The position numbers and the translations under genes were made by a program. A stretch of DNA of 37,602 bases from Actinomycetota bacterium (GTDB lineage Bacteria; Actinomycetota; Geothermincolia; Geothermincolales; RBG-13-55-18), in contig QZKE01000051.1 of NCBI GenBank assembly GCA_003598015.1, positions 1-37,602 of the forward strand, given 5' to 3'. Shown one piece after another: positions 31,679 to 37,602 of the stretch. Below the pieces are notes generated by a model. That model did no database searches and had not been told where the DNA came from. It saw only the letters and a list, made by a program, of their open reading frames with translations. Positions within the stretch are counted from its first letter, which is position 1, and every line of letters begins with the position of its first letter.

Positions 31679-32326
31679 ATGGACGAAGAGAAGACACTGC
31701 GTGAACTGATCTGCGATATAGGGAAGCGCGTGTGGCAGCGCGGCATGGCCTCCGCCAACTCCGGCAACATCTCGGCACGGCTCGACGCCGACACGGTGCT
31801 TATCACGCCCACCCTGGTGAGCAAGGGTTTCATGCGCCCGGAACAGCTGTTGGTAGTGACCCTGGAGGGAGAGGTGCTGCGGGGTGAGGGTTACCCTACT
31901 ACCGAGACCCCCATGCATCTGCGCCTCTACCGGGCAAGGGACGATATCGGCGGGGTCGTGCACGCCCATCCACCCCTGGCCACCTCCTTCGCCGTAGCCG
32001 GGAAAGCCCTGGACCTGCACCTCATACCGGAGGCGGTTATCTTCCTGGGCGAGGTTCCGCTGGTTCCCTTCCAGCCTCCCGGGAGCGCGGAGCTGGCGGA
32101 GACGATCGTCCCCTACCTCGACGACTACGACGCCGTGCTCATGGAAAACCACGGGGTACTGTGCTGGGGAAGCAATGTGGAACAGTCCTACCATCGCCTG
32201 GAGACGGTGGAGTTCTGCGCTCAGGTCACCATGACGGCACAAGTGCTGGGAGGGGCCAGGGAGCTGCCCCGGGAGCCCCTGGAGAACCTCCTCAATATAA
32301 GGAAGATGATGAAGGGCGGGGGATAG
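31679..32326 (+). CDS. class II (zinc) aldolase, fuculose-phosphate aldolase/MtnB superfamily
   Basis: 215 residues. Zinc ligands H95 and H97 (VVHAHPPLATSFA) and H158 (LMENHGVLCWG), with the general acid/base E76 (TTETPMH). SGNISAR near residue 30 is the phosphate-binding N-terminal motif. Relatives are L-fuculose-1-phosphate, L-rhamnulose-1-phosphate and 5-deoxyribulose-phosphate aldolases, plus the MtnB dehydratase. They act on phosphorylated ketoses. GGAGGAGA lies about 9 bases before the ATG. The leader is about 100 bases long. It shares an operator with the adjacent TetR gene, and the kinase and RuBisCO-like genes downstream suggest sugar-phosphate catabolism. Confidence 0.92.
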   Translation: MDEEKTLRELICDIGKRVWQRGMASANSGNISARLDADTVLITPTLVSKGFMRPEQLLVVTLEGEVLRGEGYPTTETPMHLRLYRARDDIGGVVHAHPPLATSFAVAGKALDLHLIPEAVIFLGEVPLVPFQPPGSAELAETIVPYLDDYDAVLMENHGVLCWGSNVEQSYHRLETVEFCAQVTMTAQVLGGARELPREPLENLLNIRKMMKGGG

Positions 32327-32403
32327 CGGCGCGGCACGGATGAGGGTTTATAGGGGTGTGGCAGCAGTCGAATCTCCGCATCGGAGCACTCAAAGATCGA
32401 GCA

Positions 32404-32454
32404 TTGACGGGGGGAAGGTGCCGGGTATAGAATAAGACCGACCGGTTGGTCTAA
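32404..32454 (+). promoter_or_regulatory. promoter with TetR-type operator, tetR gene
   Basis: TTGACG (32404-32409), then TATAGAAT (32426-32433), then the same palindrome AGACCGACCGGTTGGTCT (32435-32452), identical to that at 31569 with identical flanks on both sides. The -35 boxes and following G-rich spacer are also alike. It lies 15 bases before the TetR ATG, indicating autoregulation. Confidence 0.8.
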
Positions 32455-32467
32455 AGGAAGAGGCGAG

Positions 32468-33109
32468 ATGGGCAAGTCGCTAGGCTTGAGAAAAAACCCC
32501 GCAAAAGACGAGCGAGAGCAGGCTTTCAAGCAGGCAGCACTGAAACTGTTCTCAGCCAAGGGATACCACAAGACGACCATGTCGGAGATCGCCATGGAGG
32601 CGGGATTCGGCAAGGGGACCCTCTACTGGTACTGGAAATCGAAAGAGGAGCTGTATTTTGCCTTGGTAGAGGAGTCTCACAACGAGTTCATGGGACTGGT
32701 AAGTGAGGCTGCGGAAAGAGAAGGGAGCGCCCTGGAGAAGCTGTACTGGCTGGGCAACGAGGTAGTAGACTTGCATTATCGCCACCGTGACTACACCAAG
32801 CTCTCCTGGAAGATGCGTGCCGAGGAACTGGAAGCGTTTTCTCCACAATACGTGGAGAAGCTCCGCCGCAACAGCAGCGAGATCAAGGAGAAACTGGAGG
32901 AGCTAATCGCACAGGGTATCGAGGAAGAGCTTCTTCCTCAGGTGGATCCGTATTACATGGCCTGTATGCTTCTGGGACTGATAGAGGGCATGGAGATCCA
33001 GTGGCTGGAGGACTCGGACTCCTTCGACCTGCGCAAGGCAATGAACATGGTCGTGAGGATTTCCAGCCTGTTCCTCGATAATGCCAGAGAGGCCGCGGGC
33101 AAAGGGTAG
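32468..33109 (+). CDS. TetR/AcrR-family transcriptional regulator
   Basis: 213 residues. N-terminal HTH: EQAFKQAALKLFSAKGYHKTTMSEIAMEAGFGKGTLYWYWKSKEELY, the typical TetR recognition region. The C-terminal helical ligand domain is about residues 75-205, with no recognised subfamily. AGGAAGAGGCGAG precedes the ATG. The same palindromic operator lies before this gene and before the class II aldolase, so it probably represses both and is released by a metabolite or CoA ester. It may also affect the genes 190 bases downstream, which lack a visible copy of the operator. Confidence 0.93.
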   Translation: MGKSLGLRKNPAKDEREQAFKQAALKLFSAKGYHKTTMSEIAMEAGFGKGTLYWYWKSKEELYFALVEESHNEFMGLVSEAAEREGSALEKLYWLGNEVVDLHYRHRDYTKLSWKMRAEELEAFSPQYVEKLRRNSSEIKEKLEELIAQGIEEELLPQVDPYYMACMLLGLIEGMEIQWLEDSDSFDLRKAMNMVVRISSLFLDNAREAAGKG

Positions 33110-33297
33110 GGAGGGCCTATGCGTGTAGCCTTGCAGATTACGGGAAGGCGAGGTCGGGTGTCTTTTTCGCATACAGGGGCCGTGCCACGAAGGCCCGTGG
33201 GGCGAGACAAACGAGCGAACGGCTGTTCATGGAACGGCTTGTATAGATCGCTGAAATATCGGGTTGAGTTCTTGTGAGAAGCGACGGGAGGTAGGAA

Positions 33298-34518
33298 ATG
33301 TCCAGACTGGTGATCCTGGGTGGTTGCGGCGCGGTGGGCAGCACCGCTGTACGCACCCTGGCGACGACGGAATACTACGACGAGTACGTGGTGGCGGACA
33401 AGGATATCGAGGCGGCCCGCAAGCTCTCCGCCGAACTCGGTGAAGGCAAGGTGAAGGCCGTGGAGCTGGACGCCGATGATCCCGGCAGCCTGCGGAAGGC
33501 TATCGCCGGCGCGTCAGTCATCCTCAATTGCGTGGGCCCGTTCTACAAGTACGGCCCGCCCATCTTGGAGGCGGCGATAGAGGCGGGCATCGACTATGTG
33601 GATATCTGCGACGACATGGATGCCACCGAGATCATGCTCGCCATGGACGGCAAGGCGAGCGAGGCCGGCATCTCCGCGCTCGTGGGCATGGGCAGTTCCC
33701 CCGGCATGGCCAACCTGCTGGTCAAGTTCACCGCGGATACCCTTCTCGACCAGGTGGAGTCGGTGGATATCTACCACGCCCACGGCGGCGAGGACGTGGA
33801 AGGTCCGGCGGTGATCAAGCACCGCTTCCACTCCATGGAGATCGACATTCCCATGTTCTTAGACGGAGAATACAGGACGGTCAGGCTCTTCGAGGAGAGC
33901 GGCAAAGCCCTGGAGGAGAAGGCGGAATTCAGGGACGTGGGTACCTACCCCGTCTATGCCTATCCCCACCCCGAGACCATCACCCTGCCCAAGTACATCA
34001 AGGGGATCAAGCGGGTCACCAACCTCGGGTTGGTCATCCCGGTCTCCTATGCGGAACTCATCAAGAGCATGGTCAGGCTGGGCCTCACCTCGGACGAGCC
34101 CCTGGAGGTACAGGGACAGATGATCATCCCCCGCGAGTTCGCGGTAGCCTACGTTATCTCCCGCCGGGACGGGCTGCTCGCGGAGGCGGGCATAGACTTC
34201 CCGCGCGGCTGCCTGAAGATCGTGGTCAAGGGAGAAAAGGGCGGAGAGCCCCGCACCTACGTCTTCCAGATGTCCTCCAGTGGCATGGGCATGGGCGAGG
34301 GGACGGGCATCCCCGCCGCCCTCGGAGCCATCGTGATGGGCCAGGGCAAGGTAACCCTGAAGGGCGCCTTCCCACCCGAGGCGGCCGTGAACCCGCTGGA
34401 CATGATCCAGCTGGCCGGCGAGGTCATCAAGTCCTCCGGCATGGGGGACGGCGCACCCATATTCATCGAGCAGATCGACGCCGACGGCAAGGTCGAGACC
34501 ATCGACCTGAATTTCTAG
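33298..34518 (+). CDS. saccharopine-dehydrogenase-like NAD(P)-binding oxidoreductase
   Basis: 406 residues. N-terminal Rossmann fold: LVILGGCGAVGST (glycine motif residues 8-15), acidic end of strand 2 in VVADKDIEAARKL, and ILNCVGPFYKYGPPILEAAIEAGIDYVDICDD, the family signature. The rest matches the Sacchrp_dh_NADP type, which includes lysine-pathway enzymes but also many oxidoreductases acting on other imino, hydroxy or lipid substrates. No lysine genes are near. GGGAGGTAGG lies before the ATG. It is followed by the FGGY kinase after 48 bases, so a role in oxidising the kinase's substrate is plausible. The substrate is unknown. Confidence 0.88.
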   Translation: MSRLVILGGCGAVGSTAVRTLATTEYYDEYVVADKDIEAARKLSAELGEGKVKAVELDADDPGSLRKAIAGASVILNCVGPFYKYGPPILEAAIEAGIDYVDICDDMDATEIMLAMDGKASEAGISALVGMGSSPGMANLLVKFTADTLLDQVESVDIYHAHGGEDVEGPAVIKHRFHSMEIDIPMFLDGEYRTVRLFEESGKALEEKAEFRDVGTYPVYAYPHPETITLPKYIKGIKRVTNLGLVIPVSYAELIKSMVRLGLTSDEPLEVQGQMIIPREFAVAYVISRRDGLLAEAGIDFPRGCLKIVVKGEKGGEPRTYVFQMSSSGMGMGEGTGIPAALGAIVMGQGKVTLKGAFPPEAAVNPLDMIQLAGEVIKSSGMGDGAPIFIEQIDADGKVETIDLNF

Positions 34519-34566
34519 GCCTGGAGGGTCCGGTACTGGCAGGGGGAAAGGACGGGGTGATGCGTA

Positions 34567-36126
34567 ATGGGTGAGAAGTTCATCGTCAGCCATGATGTGG
34601 GTACGGGAGGCAGCAAGGCGGTCCTGACCGACCTCGCCGGGGGCATCATAGCCTCCAGCTTCGAGCCGTACCCGGTCTCCTATCCCCAGCCACACTGGGC
34701 CGAGCAGGACCCGCGTGACTGGTGGAAGGCCGTCTGCGTGAGCACCCAGCGCGTCATCAGGGAGAGCAAGATAAAGGCGAGCCAGGTCATCGGCACCGGT
34801 TTCGCCACCCAGATGCTGGGCGTGCTCCCCGTGGATGTGTCCGGAACCCCTTTACGGCCTGCCATAATCTGGATAGACAGCCGCGCCGACGAACAGGCGT
34901 CCCGCATCGTACGCCGTTTCGGCGGCTCCAGGGTGATCATGACGGTGGCGGGGGCCGTGCCCTCGGGCAAGGACGTCATCTGCAAGATACTGTGGCTGAA
35001 GGAGAAGGAGCCGCAGATATTCGCGGACACCCACAAGATCCTGGACGTCAACGGCTACCTGGTATTCAAGGCCACCGGCAACATGATCATCGACCACACC
35101 GGAGCCGGGGTCACGGGCTTCCTCAAGAACAAGACCCGCGAGTGGGACCCCCTCTTCGCCAGGCTGCTGGGCGTCCCCCTGGAGAAGATGCCCGACATCA
35201 AGAGCTGTATAGAGGTGGTGGGCCTGCTTACCCGGGAGGCGGCCGCGGAGATGGGGCTGGAGCCGGGCACCCCGGTTATCGGGGGCATGGGCGACGTGCC
35301 CGCGGCGGCTACCGGCTCGGGCGCCCTGGAGAACGGGGACGCGCACATATACCTGGGGACCTCGGGCTGGCTGTGCATATCCACCTCCAGGGTGAAGAAC
35401 CTGGGAAAGAACGGCATCGTCTCCGTGGTCTCCGCCGATCCCGATATGTTCATCATGATCGGGGAGACGGAGACGGCCGGGGCCTGCCTGAAGTGGTTCG
35501 CGGATAATTTCGCCACGGCGGAGGAGATGGAGAGAGCGAAGCAGGCTGGTGACGAGATGGCCATCTTCCCCATCCTCGACGAGGTGGTGGAAAAGGTGGA
35601 GCCGGGGGCAAAGCGCCTGCTCTTCACCCCCTGGATGTTCGGGGAGAGGGCGCCCATCACCGACACCACCCTGCGCGCGGCCTTCGTCAACCTCTCCCTG
35701 GAGCACGAGCGCGAGCACCTGCTGCGTTCCATCTACGAGGGAGTGGCCTATAACTGCCGCTGGCTGGTGGATGCCGTGGGCAGAGCGGGATTCACGTGCG
35801 CTACCCTGCGCACCATCGGCGGCGGAGCCCGCAGCGATGTTTGGATGCAGATAATGGCCGACGTCACCCGGCGCGAGGTGGAGGCGGTCCAGACGCCCCA
35901 GGAAGCCGGGGCCATGGGCTGTTCCCTGGCGGTGGCGGTGGCCTTGAAGGAATATGACAGTTACCGGGAACTGAAGAAGGTGATCAAGGTGCGCAGGACC
36001 TTCGAGCCCAACCCGGACTGCTGCACCGAGTATGACGAACTCTATGGCGTGTTCCGCTGCCTGCACGGTAATCTCACGGGGATATGCCGCACGCTCAACG
36101 AGGCGGAACAGGCCTGCAAGGTCTGA
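34567..36126 (+). CDS. FGGY-family carbohydrate kinase (xylulokinase-like)
   Basis: 519 residues. N-terminal ATP loop HDVGTGGSKAVL, substrate segment IGTGFATQMLGVLPVD and IIWIDSRADEQA, catalytic base D243 in IGGMGDVPAAATGSGA, and adenosine loop TIGGGARSDVWMQIMAD. The closest character is xylulokinase/ribulokinase-like rather than glycerol kinase. It should phosphorylate a ketose, polyol or sugar acid. It lies between the oxidoreductase and the RuBisCO-like gene, 19 bases before the latter, forming a probable three-gene operon. The C-terminus has extra cysteines (PDCCTEYDELY, FRCLHGN) beyond the common fold. Confidence 0.92.
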   Translation: MGEKFIVSHDVGTGGSKAVLTDLAGGIIASSFEPYPVSYPQPHWAEQDPRDWWKAVCVSTQRVIRESKIKASQVIGTGFATQMLGVLPVDVSGTPLRPAIIWIDSRADEQASRIVRRFGGSRVIMTVAGAVPSGKDVICKILWLKEKEPQIFADTHKILDVNGYLVFKATGNMIIDHTGAGVTGFLKNKTREWDPLFARLLGVPLEKMPDIKSCIEVVGLLTREAAAEMGLEPGTPVIGGMGDVPAAATGSGALENGDAHIYLGTSGWLCISTSRVKNLGKNGIVSVVSADPDMFIMIGETETAGACLKWFADNFATAEEMERAKQAGDEMAIFPILDEVVEKVEPGAKRLLFTPWMFGERAPITDTTLRAAFVNLSLEHEREHLLRSIYEGVAYNCRWLVDAVGRAGFTCATLRTIGGGARSDVWMQIMADVTRREVEAVQTPQEAGAMGCSLAVAVALKEYDSYRELKKVIKVRRTFEPNPDCCTEYDELYGVFRCLHGNLTGICRTLNEAEQACKV

Positions 36127-36145
36127 GCGATCAAGGAGGAGAGAG

Positions 36146-37492
36146 ATGTTGTATTACGAAGCACAGCCGAAAGCGCTGCCGGAGGGGATAGACCCCGGCG
36201 ATTTCATCATCGCCACCTACTACGCCGCCCTCCCGCGGGATATGATCATGTACTACCTGGCCCCCTTCCTGGCCGTGGAGCAGTCCACGGGGACCTGGAC
36301 CGCCGTCCCCGGCGAGACGCCGGAGGTGAGGGCCCAGCACGTGGCCAAGGTCATCGCCATCCACGAGGTGCCTTTCTTCGAGTTCGAGGTGCCCAAGGGA
36401 GTGGAGGAGCGCACCTACGTGGTGCAGGTGGCCTTCCCCTTCCGCAACATAGAGCACCAGATCCCCATGTTGCTCACCGCCGTGGTGGGTAATATCTCCA
36501 TGGGCGGCAAGATAAAGCTGCTGGACCTGCAGTTCCCCAAACAATACACCGATGGATTCGGCGGGCCTAAGTTCGGCATCGACGGCATCTACGAGGCGCT
36601 GGGGATAAAGGAACGCCGCCCCATACTCAACAACATGATCAAGCCCTGCACGGGATATTCCTGCGAGATCGGCGAGAAACTCTTCTACGAGGCGGCCCTG
36701 GGCGGCTGCGATGTCATCAAGGACGACGAGCTCATCGCGGACATGAAATTCAACCGCTGCGAGGACAGGGTCAAGGCCTATATGGCCATGGAGAAGCGCG
36801 TGTACGAGGAGACGGGGGAGCATACCCTGTACACGGTGAACATCTCCGATAACCTTCCCAAGATGTTCGAGACGGCCAAGCGCGTCGTTGACGCCGGGGC
36901 CAACGCCATCATGGTCAACTACCTGGCGGTGGGGATACCGGCCCTGCAGACCCTGGCCGAGGACCCGGATATCAACGTCCCCATCCTCGCCCACATGGAC
37001 TGCGCCGGGGCGCTGTACGAGTCGCCCATCTCCGGTATAGCCTCCCACCTGGTGCTGGCGAAGCTGCCGCGCCTGGCGGGGGCGGACTCGGTAGTCTTCC
37101 CGGCTCCCTACGGCAAGGCGCCCTACCTCAAGGACCGCTTCGTGTTCACCGCGGACGTCATGCACTACCCCATGCACGACATCAGGCCCATGATGCCCAT
37201 GCCCTCGGGAGGCATCACCCCGGACATGGTCCCCGCCTGCGTGGCGGATATCGGCAAGGAGATCATGATCGGCTCGGGGGGAGGCATCCACGCCCACCCC
37301 ATGGGGCCGGCGGCCGGCGCCAGGGCTTTCCGCCAGGCCATAGAGGCGACCATGTGCGGCATCCCCATACACGAATACGCACAAGAGCACAAGGAACTGG
37401 GAGTGTCCCTGGGCTTGTGGGAGGGTACCTTCACCGAGACCACGGCCGCATGCGGCCTCGACGACACCATAGAGTCGCTATCCGAACACTAA
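36146..37492 (+). CDS. RuBisCO-like protein (form IV-type large-subunit homologue)
   Basis: 448 residues with N-terminal and barrel domains of RuBisCO large subunit. Equivalents of active-site residues (spinach numbering): T65/W66 in STGTWT (T50, W51), N123 in VVGN (N116), K175 in IKPCTG (K166), K201/D203/E204 in GGCDVIKDDE (K192, D194, E195), S379 in PSGG (S354), and GGG at 378-380. K177 is Cys (C168) and the loop-6 lysine region is altered (APYGKAPYLKD), so CO2 fixation is not expected. The metal-binding carbamate lysine remains, fitting enolase, isomerase or decarboxylase chemistry on a phosphorylated sugar. AAGGAGGAGAG precedes ATG 36146. It is last in the kinase operon. Confidence 0.93.
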   Translation: MLYYEAQPKALPEGIDPGDFIIATYYAALPRDMIMYYLAPFLAVEQSTGTWTAVPGETPEVRAQHVAKVIAIHEVPFFEFEVPKGVEERTYVVQVAFPFRNIEHQIPMLLTAVVGNISMGGKIKLLDLQFPKQYTDGFGGPKFGIDGIYEALGIKERRPILNNMIKPCTGYSCEIGEKLFYEAALGGCDVIKDDELIADMKFNRCEDRVKAYMAMEKRVYEETGEHTLYTVNISDNLPKMFETAKRVVDAGANAIMVNYLAVGIPALQTLAEDPDINVPILAHMDCAGALYESPISGIASHLVLAKLPRLAGADSVVFPAPYGKAPYLKDRFVFTADVMHYPMHDIRPMMPMPSGGITPDMVPACVADIGKEIMIGSGGGIHAHPMGPAAGARAFRQAIEATMCGIPIHEYAQEHKELGVSLGLWEGTFTETTAACGLDDTIESLSEH

Positions 37493-37602
37493 GCGTCTTT
37501 CCGGCCCGGATCCCGGGTAGGGTGGGTTTGTGTGCCCGGGCCCGGGGGTAGCGGTCCTCGCTCCGCACTCGCAGGCCGCATATCCGGAGCCCAGCCTTTC
37601 TG

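Noticed and set aside
34852-36066. 404-codon open frame antisense to the FGGY kinase
   Set aside because: Shadow frame; the kinase motifs on the plus strand explain the openness.
36131-37390. 419-codon open frame antisense to the RuBisCO-like gene
   Set aside because: Composition typical of antisense GC-rich frames and no ribosome site; the forward strand carries clear RuBisCO motifs.
36146-37492. True carbon-fixing RuBisCO
   Set aside because: The K177 equivalent is Cys and the loop-6 lysine region is altered; there is no small subunit and no phosphoribulokinase.

Overview
The window is GC-rich, densely coded DNA with strong AGGAGG-type ribosome binding sites and several TTG or GTG starts. 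It looks like a deep-branching, monoderm, largely anaerobic bacterium, probably an uncultivated Actinomycetota-type lineage. This placement is an inference. It rests on the heliorhodopsin, the SLH/NlpC surface protein, the thiolase plus DUF35 pairs, an oxygen-sensitive type of acyl-CoA dehydratase activase, and many Fe-S proteins. No rRNA, tRNA or CRISPR array was seen.

Layout. Bases 1-1617 hold a 5'-truncated FabK/nitronate monooxygenase and a methyltransferase. Bases 1703-3148 are an IS110/IS1111-type element with a structured non-coding end, followed by REP-like DNA and a 77-aa orphan gene. Bases 4061-7481 are a compact operon of DUF35, thiolase-like, thiolase-like and DUF35 genes; both thiolase-like proteins lack the nucleophilic cysteine. 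Bases 7482-12823 hold a repeat-bearing spacer, a DUF362 ferredoxin, a convergent cysteine desulfurase, and a large SLH/NlpC-P60 surface protein cut short at a REP-like element. Bases 13071-15300 encode a zinc alcohol dehydrogenase, a DhnA/LsrF-type aldolase and a small zincin. Bases 15294-18372 (minus strand) hold an Fe-S aldo/keto reductase and a decayed 2-hydroxyacyl-CoA dehydratase operon: DUF3343, a deleted subunit gene, and an intact activase.

Bases 18373-19645 are an AT-richer island with two paralogous genes for proteins of about 62 residues and no recognised family. Bases 19646-21349 hold an XRE-cupin regulator and a heliorhodopsin, plus a possible 40-codon overlapping gene. Bases 21481-28018 (minus strand) hold a carboxylesterase, glycerol kinase, a divergent PaaK-like adenylate-forming enzyme, a strong terminator, a candidate 18-codon peptide gene, two cysteine-rich proteins and an iron alcohol dehydrogenase. 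Bases 28271-31371 encode a PAS/GAF kinase-like protein without a recognisable phosphoacceptor helix, and an Fe-S flavoprotein.

Bases 31538-37492 are the most coherent metabolic unit. It holds a class II aldolase and a TetR regulator, each behind a near-identical promoter with the same 18-bp palindromic operator. These are followed by a saccharopine-dehydrogenase-like oxidoreductase, an FGGY sugar kinase and a RuBisCO-like protein. The simplest reading is a regulated pathway for an unidentified sugar or sugar acid: oxidation, phosphorylation, enolisation or decarboxylation by the RuBisCO-like protein, and aldol cleavage. The heliorhodopsin and this RuBisCO-like cluster are the two best candidates for new biology here.
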